A program made the position numbers and the translations under genes. Under the pieces are notes generated by a model. It worked only from the letters and a program-made list of their open reading frames with translations. It was not told the origin of the DNA and made no database searches. Of a stretch of DNA of 64,000 bases, positions 1 through 7,628 are shown one piece after another. The DNA is taken from positions 1 through 64,000 of the forward strand of contig NZ_BMPY01000037.1 in NCBI RefSeq assembly GCF_014647835.1. The letters run 5' to 3'. Each line of letters opens with the position of its first letter. Within the stretch, counting starts at the first letter, position 1. This stretch comes from Microbispora rosea subsp. aerata (GTDB lineage: Bacteria > Actinomycetota > Actinomycetes > Streptosporangiales > Streptosporangiaceae).

Positions 1-1
1 C

Positions 2-109
2 GCCTGGATCCGGGTGATCTGGAAATGCTGGAACGACGGCATCGCCTACGACCCCGCCAAACACGGCGCCGCAGCAGCTCTCCTCACCCCGAACACTGCG
101 GGAGGTTGA
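2..109 (+). CDS. C-terminal end of a transposase (IS110-like), partial
   Basis: The first 35 codons are open from the window edge and end at TGA 107-109. The peptide contains WIRVIWKCWNDG followed by AYDPAKHG, which resembles the C-terminus of IS110/IS116/IS902-type transposases (a tryptophan/cysteine helix followed by YDP..H). Only this tail is visible, so intactness and the family name cannot be settled. Terminal repeats cannot be recognised in the 11 bases before pabC, which ends on the opposite strand at 121. The assignment rests on memory of the family's C-terminal pattern. Confidence 0.5.
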   Translation, partial: AWIRVIWKCWNDGIAYDPAKHGAAAALLTPNTAGG

Positions 110-120
110 CACAGGGAGTA

Positions 121-951
121 TCACGGGTCGAGGTCGGCCGCCGAACGCTCGGCGAAGACCTTCATGGCCTCCAGCGTGACCGGCCCGGGCGCCTTCGGCA
201 GCACCTTCCCGTCCACCGCCCTGATCGGCTGGACGTCGCGCGTGGTGGAGGTGAGGAACGCCTCCTCGGCCTCGTACAACGCCGAGATCGGCACGTCGGC
301 CTCCTCGCCGCCGCACCATTCGAGCGTGAGCGCGCGGGTGACGCCGGCCAGGCAGCCGGACGAGAGCGTCGGGGTGATCAGGCGCCCGCCGGTGACGATG
401 AAGATGTTGCTGCCGGTGCCCTCGCACAGGTTGCCGGCGAGGTTCTCGAAGATCGCCTCTCCGCCGCCGCGCTCCTTGGCGTACGCCAGGGCCTTGGCGT
501 TGTCGCCGTAGGAGGTGCTCTTGACGCCGGCCAGCGCGCCGCGCTCGTTGCGGGGCCACGGCACCACGACGACGTCGGCGGTGGCGGGGAAGGGCGCCTG
601 CTCGCCCACGATGATGATCGTGTTCGTCCCGGCCGTGCCGCGGTCGGAGCCGAGCGGTCCCGGGCCGCTGGTGTAGGTGATCCTGATCCGCGCCAGCGGC
701 CACGCGGGCGCGGCCTCCAGGCAGCGCCGCACGCCGTCGGCGATCGCGGCGAGGTCGGGCTCGGGCAGGTCCATCCGCTTGGCCGACAGCGCCAGCCGGT
801 CGAGGTGACGGGTCAGCGCGAACGACTGCCCGTTGACCGCCTTGATCGTCTCGAACACGCCGTCGCCGACCATCAGCCCGTGGTCGAACACCGACACCAC
901 GGCCTTGCCGGGCTCGTGTAGCTCCCCGTTCACCCAGATGGGTACTGACAT
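121..951 (-). CDS. pabC: aminodeoxychorismate lyase-type class IV aminotransferase (PabC)
   Basis: This 276-aa protein is a PLP fold-type IV enzyme. It has the N-terminal DHGLMVGDGVFETIKA segment, a lysine in GVKSTSYGDNAKAL that fits the Schiff-base lysine, and the EGTGSNIFIV cofactor-binding motif near the end. Fold-type IV includes branched-chain aminotransferases and 4-amino-4-deoxychorismate lyase. The lyase assignment rests on the gene lying 15 bp downstream of a PabB-type synthase on the same strand. Its job would be to cleave aminodeoxychorismate into p-aminobenzoate and pyruvate for folate. Substrate specificity cannot be read from sequence alone. Confidence 0.8.
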   Translation of the reverse strand: MSVPIWVNGELHEPGKAVVSVFDHGLMVGDGVFETIKAVNGQSFALTRHLDRLALSAKRMDLPEPDLAAIADGVRRCLEAAPAWPLARIRITYTSGPGPLGSDRGTAGTNTIIIVGEQAPFPATADVVVVPWPRNERGALAGVKSTSYGDNAKALAYAKERGGGEAIFENLAGNLCEGTGSNIFIVTGGRLITPTLSSGCLAGVTRALTLEWCGGEEADVPISALYEAEEAFLTSTTRDVQPIRAVDGKVLPKAPGPVTLEAMKVFAERSAADLDP

Positions 952-966
952 CTCCTGCTCCGTTCG

Positions 967-2001
967 TTACCGATGCCGCGGCCCGTTCCCCGAGGCGAGG
1001 CCGATGAGCCGGGCGGCCTTCAGCTCGGTCTCGTGCCATTCCCGCCGGGGGTCGGACCCCCAGGTGATGCCCGCTCCCGTACCGAACCGGATCGTGTCGT
1101 GCTCGATCCAGAAGGTGCGGATGCCGACCGCCAGCGCCCCCTCGCGCCGGTCGGCGTCGACCCAGCCCACGGCCCCACAGTACGGCCCCCGGGGCGCTGG
1201 TTCGAGCTCGTTGATGATTCGCAGTGCCGACGACTTCGGCGCCCCGGTCACCGAACCCGGGGGGAAGGTGGCGGCGAACAGCTCGGGCCAGCCGGCGCCG
1301 CCTGAGAGCCGCGCCCGCACCGTCGACACCAGGTGCACGAGCCCGGGGTGCTCCTCGACCGCGAACAGCGAGGGCACGGTCACCGAGCCCACCTCCGCCA
1401 CCCGGCCGAGGTCGTTGCGGACCAGGTCGACGATCATCAGGTTCTCGGCGTAGTCCTTGTCGAGGAGGTCGTCCGCGGTCACGCCGGTGCCCTTGATCGG
1501 CCGGGACTCGACCACCTCGCCGCTCCTGGACAGGTACAGCTCCGGCGAGGCCGACACGACCGTCAGCCCGGGCACGCCGACCACCGCCGCGTACGGCGCG
1601 GGGTTGCCCTCGGCCAGCCGTACGGCGAGGGCGAGGGGATCGGCCGCCTCCGGGGAGGGCAGCGGCGCGGACAGCACCCGGCAGAGGTTGGCCTGGTAGA
1701 CCTCTCCCCGCTCGATGTAGTCCCTGATCCGCCGGACCCCCCGCTCGTACGCGTCCCGGTCGAGCGAGGTGTCCCAGGCGTCGCGGGCGGGTCCCCGCCA
1801 CGGGCCGCGCGGCGTGGGCAGCGGGGCGGGGCGCACCCGGTCGAACCGCGCGCAGACGACCTTGCCCTCGTACGAGACGACCACCGCCCACCAGCCGGAG
1901 CCGTCGAGGGCGGCCAGGTCGGTGGTCACCTCCCGCAGGCCGGTGGCCAGGCGGCCCCCGATGTGGGCAAAGGCGTCGTACACGTGTCCATTGTCGTGCA
2001 T
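967..2001 (-). CDS. pabB: aminodeoxychorismate synthase component I (PabB), chorismate-binding domain
   Basis: This 344-aa chorismate-binding enzyme has the motifs SRPIKGTGV and AENLMIVDLVRNDLG, with PGSVTGAPK nearer the C-terminus. The lysine in PIKGT is the PabB signature (it forms a covalent adduct in E. coli PabB); anthranilate synthases carry alanine there. I therefore prefer PabB over TrpE. It is about 100 residues shorter than E. coli PabB, and most of the N-terminal tryptophan-binding-like domain is missing. The start chosen is the ATG at 1999-2001; the reading frame continues upstream but only as composition-driven sequence. It lies 44 bp after the LysR gene. No glutaminase (pabA) is nearby. 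Confidence 0.85.
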   Translation of the reverse strand: MHDNGHVYDAFAHIGGRLATGLREVTTDLAALDGSGWWAVVVSYEGKVVCARFDRVRPAPLPTPRGPWRGPARDAWDTSLDRDAYERGVRRIRDYIERGEVYQANLCRVLSAPLPSPEAADPLALAVRLAEGNPAPYAAVVGVPGLTVVSASPELYLSRSGEVVESRPIKGTGVTADDLLDKDYAENLMIVDLVRNDLGRVAEVGSVTVPSLFAVEEHPGLVHLVSTVRARLSGGAGWPELFAATFPPGSVTGAPKSSALRIINELEPAPRGPYCGAVGWVDADRREGALAVGIRTFWIEHDTIRFGTGAGITWGSDPRREWHETELKAARLIGLASGNGPRHR

Positions 2002-2045
2002 CGCCGCACCCCGCCGGCCCGGCGGCGTTCCCGTGGCCGCGCGGA

Positions 2046-2933
2046 TCAGGCGGCCCGGCGGGCCAGCAGATCCTGCAGCGCGCGGGCGGCGGGAAGCGGA
2101 GCCGTGCGCGGCAGGGCGACGTACACGGTGCGTCGCGGCGCGAACTCGCCCAGCGACCGCAGCGCCACGTCCCGGCGGACGGCGGGCGCGGCCATGGCGG
2201 GCACCAGCGTCACCCCGAGCCCGGCGGCCACGTAGCCGAGCTTGCCGGTCCACTCCGCGATCCGCAGGTCGACCCTGGGCGCGAACCCGGCCCGGGCGCA
2301 GGCGGCGCCGAGCATGGTCACCGTGCCGGGAGGCGCGCCCTCGATCCAGCTCTCGTCGCGCAGGTCGCGCAGGTCCACCTTCTCGCTCGCGGCCAGCGGG
2401 TGGTCGGCGGGCAGGGCGACGAGCAGTTCGTCTTCCATCAGGCGGGTGACCTCCACCTCGGGGCCCGCCCCCAGCCCGGAGGGGTAGTCGCTCACCACCG
2501 CGATGTCGATCTCCGCGCGGCCGAGGCCGTCCATGAGCGCGGTGCTGAGGCCCTCCACCATGCTGACCGCCACCTCGGGGCGGGCCGAGCGCAGCTCGCG
2601 CAGGGCCGCGGGGACCAGCACGGCGTTGGCCGTGGCGAACGCGCCGACCCGCAGCCGCCCGCCCGTCCCCTGGTGGATCGCGGCGAGCTCCTCCCCCGCC
2701 CGGCTGAGCCGCTCAAGCACCTCCCTGGCGTAGCGGTGCAGCGTCCGGCCCGCCGGCGTCAGCCGTACGCCCCGGGGCAGCCGCGCGAACAGCGGCCCGC
2801 CCGCCTGGGCCTCCAGGGACGCGATGCGCCGGGACACGGCTGACTGGGTGTAGTTGAGCTGCACCGCGGCGGCCGTGAACGACCCCGTGCGGGCAACGAC
2901 GTCGAGCAGCACAAGCGCGTCGGTGTCGAACAT
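2046..2933 (-). CDS. LysR-family transcriptional regulator
   Basis: This 295-aa protein has the LysR layout: an N-terminal winged helix (residues 1-60, with TGSFTAAAVQLNYTQSAVSRRIASLE) followed by a periplasmic-binding-like effector domain from about residue 88 (GRLRVGAFATANAVLVP) to the end. It starts at the ATG at 2931-2933. It is transcribed away from the dehydrogenase-Rid fusion that begins at 3082, the usual LysR-target arrangement, and towards pabB 44 bp downstream, so it could control either side. Its ligand cannot be inferred. Confidence 0.9.
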   Translation of the reverse strand: MFDTDALVLLDVVARTGSFTAAAVQLNYTQSAVSRRIASLEAQAGGPLFARLPRGVRLTPAGRTLHRYAREVLERLSRAGEELAAIHQGTGGRLRVGAFATANAVLVPAALRELRSARPEVAVSMVEGLSTALMDGLGRAEIDIAVVSDYPSGLGAGPEVEVTRLMEDELLVALPADHPLAASEKVDLRDLRDESWIEGAPPGTVTMLGAACARAGFAPRVDLRIAEWTGKLGYVAAGLGVTLVPAMAAPAVRRDVALRSLGEFAPRRTVYVALPRTAPLPAARALQDLLARRAA

Positions 2934-3081
2934 GCTCCATCCGTGAGAGAGATCGGGTGACGACGAGGATTCCGGTACGCGGGAGGCTTCGCGAGCGGCG
3001 GGGAGCCATGAGCGTGCGGAATGGCCGCTATGCAATCTAGTCGCTGGTGGAATGGCTACGTCCTCTCCTAACGTCCAGGAC

Positions 3082-4353
3082 ATGATTGCTTTTCTCGGTT
3101 TGGGACGTATGGGCATCCCGATGGCCGGTCGCCTCGTCGCGGCCGGCCACAAGGTGGCCGTGTGGAACCGTACGCCACGGGACGTACCGGGGGCAGAGGC
3201 AACCCCCTCTCCCGCCGCGGCCGCCGCCGGAGCGGACGTCGTGATCACCATGCTGAGCGATCCCGACGCGGTGCGCGAGGTGGTGCGGGCGGCGCTGCCG
3301 GGGCTGCGGTCCGGGTCGGTGCTGGTGGAGATGTCCACGATCGGCCCCGACGCGGTGCGGCGGCTGCGGGAGATGCTCCCGCAGGGCGTGGGCCTCGTCG
3401 ACGCCCCCGTGCTCGGCAGCGTCGGCCCGGCCGCCGAGGGCACGCTGGTCGTGCTCGCCGGAGGCGAGCGCGCGGACCTCGACCGCGTGTCGGACGTGCT
3501 GCGCGTCTTCGGCACGGTACGCGAGACGGGCGGCCCGGGATCGGGCGCCGCGACCAAGCTCGCCGTGATGAGCGCGCTGGTGACCGCCCAGGTGGGGCTG
3601 GCCGAGACGATGGCCTACGCGGACCGGCTCGGGGTCGGCCGCACCGCCCTCCTGGACGTCCTCGGGGCCACGCCGCTGGCCGGGCTGGCGGAGCGGCTGC
3701 GGCCCGTGGCCGAGTCGGGCCCGTTCGAGACGCGGTACGCCCTCGGCCTGGCCGCCAAGGACCTGCGGCTCGCCACCGAGGGGCCGGGCAGGCGCCAGAC
3801 GGTGACCGCCGCCGCCCGTGACCTGCTCGCGGGGGCGGTCGCGGCCGGGCTGGCGGGGCACGACCTCACCGCCGTCGTCCCCTTCGCGGCGTCTCAGGCG
3901 GCGGGAACCCCTTCGTCCCGCGCGGCGGGACCCCTTTCGCCCCAAGCGTCGGCGGCCCCCGCGGCGAGGGAGGTGCGCGCGGTCAACCCGCCGTCCGTCC
4001 CGGCGACCAACGGCCGCTACTCCCACGCCGTACGCTTCGGGGACCTGCTGTTCGTGTCCGGGCAGGTGGCGCTGGACGAGGACGGGAAGGTCGTCGGCGA
4101 GGGCGACATGACCCGGCAGTCCGAGGTCGTGATGGAGAACCTGGGGCGGATTCTCGCCGACCAGGGCTCGTCGTTCGACCGGATCCTGCACATCAGGACG
4201 TTCCTGACCGACATGGACCGGCTGCACGAGTACGCCGCGGTCCGCCGCCGGTTCATCACCGGGGAGCCGCCCGCCAGCACCACCGTGGAGGTCGAACGGC
4301 TGTTCCAGCCGGGGCTGGTCATCGAAGTCGAGGTGGTCGCCGCCCTTCCCTGA
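3082..4353 (+). CDS. fusion: beta-hydroxyacid dehydrogenase-like domain plus Rid/YjgF domain
   Basis: This 423-aa protein joins two domains. Residues 1-275 are a 3-hydroxyisobutyrate/6-phosphogluconate dehydrogenase-like module with IAFLGLGRMGIPMAG, VWNRTP and the substrate loop DAPVLGSVGPAAEGTL. The catalytic lysine is present (K159) but the usual asparagine four residues later is methionine. After an Ala/Pro-rich linker, residues 300-423 are a Rid domain (SGQVAL, RTFLTDM, TVEVERL). The arginine that imine-hydrolysing RidA uses is replaced by serine at residue 399, so 2-aminoacrylate deaminase activity is doubtful. I chose the ATG at 3082 because TAACGT lies seven bases before it and the family normally begins here; an in-frame ATG at 3052 is possible. 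It is divergent from the LysR gene. Confidence 0.85.
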   Translation: MIAFLGLGRMGIPMAGRLVAAGHKVAVWNRTPRDVPGAEATPSPAAAAAGADVVITMLSDPDAVREVVRAALPGLRSGSVLVEMSTIGPDAVRRLREMLPQGVGLVDAPVLGSVGPAAEGTLVVLAGGERADLDRVSDVLRVFGTVRETGGPGSGAATKLAVMSALVTAQVGLAETMAYADRLGVGRTALLDVLGATPLAGLAERLRPVAESGPFETRYALGLAAKDLRLATEGPGRRQTVTAAARDLLAGAVAAGLAGHDLTAVVPFAASQAAGTPSSRAAGPLSPQASAAPAAREVRAVNPPSVPATNGRYSHAVRFGDLLFVSGQVALDEDGKVVGEGDMTRQSEVVMENLGRILADQGSSFDRILHIRTFLTDMDRLHEYAAVRRRFITGEPPASTTVEVERLFQPGLVIEVEVVAALP

Positions 4354-4393
4354 CGCCCCGCCGGCGGGCGCGGGGCCGTACCGCGGGGGCGGT

Positions 4394-5941
4394 TCAGGCC
4401 AGGGGGCCGGCGGCGGACTCGGCTGCGGCGACCACGGCGCCGCTTTCGACGAGCCGGACGACCGCCTCGATCTCCGGGGCGAGGAAGCGATCGGACCCCG
4501 GGCCCGCCACGGACTCACGCAGGGCCGCGACGACCGCGCCCGTCCCCGGCGCGGGCTCAAGCGGCCTGCGCAGGTCGAGCGCCCGGGCGGCGGTCAGCAG
4601 CTCGATCGCGAGCACGCGGGTCAGCCCGTCGACGGCGCGGCGCAGCTTGCGGCCCGCCGCCCAGCCCATCGAGACGTGGTCTTCCTGCATGGCGGAGCTC
4701 GGAATCGAGTCCACGCTCGCCGGCACCGCCAGCCGCTTGAGCTCGGACACGATCGCCGCCTGGGTGTACTGCGCGATCATGTGCCCGGAGTCCACGCCGG
4801 GGTCGTCGGCGAGGAACGCCGGAAGGCCGTGGCTGCGCGCCACGTCCAGCATGCGGTCGGTGCGCCGTTCGGCGATCGAGGCGAGGTCGGCCACCGCGAT
4901 GGCCAGGAAGTCCAGGACGTACGCCACCGGGGCGCCGTGGAAGTTGCCGTTGGACTCCACCCGCCCGTCGGCGAGCACGACGGGATTGTCGATCGCGCTG
5001 GCGATCTCGCGGGAGGCGACGGCCGACGCGTGGGCGAGGGTGTCCCTGGCGGCGCCGGCGACCTGCGGCGCGCAGCGCAGGGAGTAGGCGTCCTGGACCC
5101 GGGTGCAGGAGCCGTCGCGGTGGGAGGCCATCACTCCCGAGCCCGCGAGCAGCGTGCGCATGTTGGCCGCCGCGAGGGCCTGGCCGGGGTGAGGACGCAG
5201 CGCCTGAAGATCGGCCGCGAACACGTAGTCGGTGCCGAGCAGCGCCTCCACGCTCATCGCGGCGCTGATGTCGGCGGTCGTGAGCAGCCGCGACAGGTCG
5301 TGCAGCGCGAGCACCAGCATGCCGAGCATGCCGTCGGTGCCGTTGATGAGCGCGAGCCCCTCCTTGGCCGCCAGCTCGACGGGTTCGACGCCGCATTCCT
5401 TGAGCGCCTCGGCGGCGGGGCGCAGGCGTCCCTCGGCGTCCCGTACGACCCCCTCGCCCATGATCGTCAGGGCGACGTGGGAGAGCGGGGCGAGGTCGCC
5501 GGAGCAGCCGAGGCTGCCGTACTCGTGGACGACCGGGGTGAGCCGGGCGTTCAGCAGGGACTCCAGCACCCGGGCCGTGGCCGGGCGCACGCCGGTGTGC
5601 CCGGTCGCGAGCGTGCGCAGGCGCAGCAGCATCATGGCCCGCACGACCTCGGTCTCCACCTCCGGCCCCGACCCGGCCGCGTGCGAGCGGATGAGGCTGC
5701 GCTGGAGCTGGGCGCGCAGCGAGGGGTCGATGTGCCGGGTGGCGAGGGCGCCGAAACCGGTGGAGACGCCGTAGGCCGGGGTGTCGGCCTCCGCGAGCTC
5801 CTCCACCCTCCCCCGTGAGGCGGCCATCTCGGCGATCGCGTCGTCCGTCAGCCGGACCTGTGCGCCGTACCTCGCGACCCGGACCACGTCGTCGAAGGCG
5901 AGCGGTCCCGGGCCGACGGCCACGACCCCGTTGTCGTGCAT
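4394..5941 (-). CDS. hutH: histidine ammonia-lyase
   Basis: This 515-aa aromatic amino acid lyase would convert L-histidine to urocanate and ammonia in the cytoplasm. The lyase-forming loop is GSLGCSGDLAPLSH; the MIO cofactor would form from Cys146-Ser147-Gly148, the Cys-Ser-Gly variant known for Streptomyces HutH rather than the common Ala-Ser-Gly. The catalytic tyrosine loop YGVSTGFG is at residues 57-64. Length is normal. It is convergent with the dehydrogenase-Rid gene, 40 bp away, and lies 61 bp downstream of the ArsR gene on the same strand. No other hut gene is in the window. PAL/TAL activity is less likely but not excluded. Confidence 0.9.
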   Translation of the reverse strand: MHDNGVVAVGPGPLAFDDVVRVARYGAQVRLTDDAIAEMAASRGRVEELAEADTPAYGVSTGFGALATRHIDPSLRAQLQRSLIRSHAAGSGPEVETEVVRAMMLLRLRTLATGHTGVRPATARVLESLLNARLTPVVHEYGSLGCSGDLAPLSHVALTIMGEGVVRDAEGRLRPAAEALKECGVEPVELAAKEGLALINGTDGMLGMLVLALHDLSRLLTTADISAAMSVEALLGTDYVFAADLQALRPHPGQALAAANMRTLLAGSGVMASHRDGSCTRVQDAYSLRCAPQVAGAARDTLAHASAVASREIASAIDNPVVLADGRVESNGNFHGAPVAYVLDFLAIAVADLASIAERRTDRMLDVARSHGLPAFLADDPGVDSGHMIAQYTQAAIVSELKRLAVPASVDSIPSSAMQEDHVSMGWAAGRKLRRAVDGLTRVLAIELLTAARALDLRRPLEPAPGTGAVVAALRESVAGPGSDRFLAPEIEAVVRLVESGAVVAAAESAAGPLA

Positions 5942-6002
5942 CGTCCCACTCTTTCACGTCGTGCTACTCGCGCGTGCGCGCGTGGTGGGTAACCAGCGTA
6001 TC

Positions 6003-6992
6003 TTAATTTAGGTCCTTACACCCAAATGTCCTCTCCAGCCCCTCCCGCCCCGCGGCGGTCAGGCGAAGCGCGCGGGGCATCGTCCCCCGCTCCAGCCACC
6101 CCCGGGCCAGGAGCCGTTCCAGGACCGCAGCGCCGAGCGCCCCGCCCAGGTGCGGCCGGCGCTCGGACCAGTCGAGACAGCCCTGGGCGAACCCGCGGCG
6201 GGCGCGGGGGACCCGCTCCACGTCCACGCCCAGCTCCGTCAGCGCGTCCGCGCCGCTCGCGGTCAGCAGGCAGCCGCCGTCGGCGTCGACGAGATGCCCC
6301 TCGCGCACCAGCGCGTCGTACAGCTCGACCCCCACCCGCCCGGCCAGGTGGTCGTAGCAGCTGCGCGCCTCCCGCAGCAGCCGGGCCTGCCGCGACTGCC
6401 GCAGGGACCGTACGGCGACGCGCCCGCTGATCCCGGCCAGCACCTCCAGGGTGTGGGCGACGTCCGGGCCGGCGAGGCGGTAGTAGCGATGCCGTCCCTG
6501 TCTCACCACGCTCACCAGACCGCCGTCGAGGAGCCGGGCGAGGTGGGAGCTGGCGGTGGGCGCGCTCACGCCCGCGATCCTGGCCAGCTCCCCCGCCGCC
6601 AGCGCCCTGCCGTCGAGCAGCGCGGTGAGCATGGCGGCGCGGGCGCCGTCCGCGATCAGGGCCGCCACCGGGGCGATGTCGACGTCCCCCGCGACCTCGT
6701 CCCCTCCCGAAGCGTCGGTTCCTCCCGAGAACCCGGTTCTCCCCGCAGCCTCAGCCCCTCTCACAGCCCCGGCCCCCTCCCCGGCCTCGACCCCTTCCGC
6801 GACCCCGCTTCTCCCCGCGACCGCGGTCTCTTCCGCGATCGCGATCCCTCCCACCATCCCGGCCTCTCTCGTGGCCTGGCTCCCTTCCGCGACCCCGGCT
6901 TCCTCCGCGGCCTCAGCCCTGCCCGCGATGCCGGCCCCTCCCGCGGCCGGGCCGGCGATCGCGGTGCGTGTGCGGTGATGTGTCACGGACAT
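6003..6992 (-). CDS. ArsR-like winged-helix regulator with a low-complexity N-terminal extension
   Basis: The 329-aa frame has two parts. Residues 1 to about 105 are Ala/Gly/Glu-rich low-complexity sequence built from degenerate short repeats. The rest is a helix-turn-helix regulator with ALAAGELARIAGVSAPTASS, a wing (VSVVRQGRHRYYRL) and a C-terminal helical region of about 150 residues. The ATG at 6992 is supported by TTAGCG seven bases upstream in its own direction, which suggests a leaderless start. If this is wrong, translation would begin near a GTG just before AALIADGARAAML. HutH lies 61 bp downstream on the same strand; whether they are co-transcribed is unknown. Confidence 0.75.
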   Translation of the reverse strand: MSVTHHRTRTAIAGPAAGGAGIAGRAEAAEEAGVAEGSQATREAGMVGGIAIAEETAVAGRSGVAEGVEAGEGAGAVRGAEAAGRTGFSGGTDASGGDEVAGDVDIAPVAALIADGARAAMLTALLDGRALAAGELARIAGVSAPTASSHLARLLDGGLVSVVRQGRHRYYRLAGPDVAHTLEVLAGISGRVAVRSLRQSRQARLLREARSCYDHLAGRVGVELYDALVREGHLVDADGGCLLTASGADALTELGVDVERVPRARRGFAQGCLDWSERRPHLGGALGAAVLERLLARGWLERGTMPRALRLTAAGREGLERTFGCKDLN

Positions 6993-7142
6993 GCGTCGAC
7001 GCTAACGCGCGGACGGTTCGACGGGGATGGAAGCAACCGGCCGCACTTGCGGTGTGAGCAGGGCGAACACCGCTGATTTGGGGAGTCGGCGAGAGATTGG
7101 ATAAAGTCTTCCCGTGAGCCCGGCCGGGAAGAGCCGGGAAAC

Positions 7143-7214
7143 GCGGAAGTGGCTCAGTGGTAGAGCATCACCTTGCCAAGGTGAGGGTCGCGGGTTCGAA
7201 TCCCGTCTTCCGCT
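7143..7214 (+). tRNA. tRNA-Gly(GCC)
   Basis: This is a 72-nt cloverleaf. The acceptor GCGGAAG pairs with CTTCCGC, the discriminator is T, the D stem is GCTC/GAGC, the anticodon loop is TTGCCAA (anticodon GCC), and the T stem-loop is GCGGG-TTCGAAT-CCCGT. CCA is not encoded. It is first of a Gly-Cys-Val cluster, and identical copies occur at 34330 and 55788. Confidence 0.97.
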
Positions 7215-7257
7215 CGGAGCTTGACACTGTGCACCTTGGCACTGTGCAGGGCGACAC

Positions 7258-7328
7258 GGTGGAGTGGCCGAGAGGCGAGGCAGCGGCCTGCAAAGCCGCG
7301 TACACGGGTTCAAATCCCGTCTCCACCT
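7258..7328 (+). tRNA. tRNA-Cys(GCA)
   Basis: This is a 71-nt cloverleaf. The acceptor GGTGGAG pairs with CTCCACC, the discriminator is T, the anticodon stem-loop is GCGGC-CTGCAAA-GCCGC (anticodon GCA), and the T loop is TTCAAAT. CCA is not encoded. It lies 43 bp after tRNA-Gly; an identical copy is at 34432. Confidence 0.97.
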
Positions 7329-7342
7329 CTTGGTACGGCCAA

Positions 7343-7414
7343 GGGCGATTAGCTCAGCGGGAGAGCGCTTCCCTGACACGGAAGAGGTCACTGGTTCAAT
7401 CCCAGTATCGCCCA
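7343..7414 (+). tRNA. tRNA-Val(GAC)
   Basis: This is a 72-nt cloverleaf. The acceptor GGGCGAT pairs with ATCGCCC, the discriminator is A, and the anticodon stem-loop is CTTCC-CTGACAC-GGAAG (anticodon GAC). Unlike its neighbours, the 3' CCA is encoded (7415-7417). A second copy at 55885 differs only in acceptor pair 3:70. Confidence 0.97.
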
Positions 7415-7428
7415 CCACACATCACCGG

Positions 7429-7460
7429 AAAGCCGGTCCCGAGATCACGGGACCGGCTTT
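7429..7460 (+). terminator. intrinsic terminator of the first tRNA cluster
   Basis: A perfect 12-bp stem, AAAGCCGGTCCC / GGGACCGGCTTT, has an 8-nt loop and is followed by CGGTTTGTCT. It lies 12 bp beyond the encoded CCA of tRNA-Val. Confidence 0.9.
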
Positions 7461-7516
7461 CGGTTTGTCTGCCCTCAGCTTGTCCGCCCTTGCCCGCTCG
7501 GCTCACCCTCCCTCGG

Positions 7517-7599
7517 CTCCGCGCACATCACCGCGGTCCGGGCGGCGCGCGCCTGCGCCGGCAGATCGTCCATCGCGGCGAGGAAGCCGGGGTGCCGGG
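7517..7599. repeat. 83-bp direct repeat, copy 1 (truncated copy of part of the DUF488 gene)
   Basis: The 83 bases match 7794-7876, an internal segment of the DUF488 coding sequence, with one mismatch (G/A at 7560). The copy lies between the tRNA terminator and the 3' end of the DUF488 gene. It has no start and is followed by unrelated sequence, so it looks like a local partial duplication rather than a gene. Confidence 0.95.
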
Positions 7600-7628
7600 T
7601 TGTCCGATCTCAGCGGCCCGAGCCCGCC

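Noticed and set aside
5490-5515. HutH has Cys-Ser-Gly rather than Ala-Ser-Gly at the cofactor-forming site
   Set aside because: The Cys-Ser-Gly variant is already recorded for Streptomyces histidine ammonia-lyases, so it is not unusual in this phylum.
1988-5941. pabB and hutH both begin with the same five residues (MHDNG) and share 11 bases around the start
   Set aside because: The proteins are unrelated and the similarity stops at once; it looks like coincidence.
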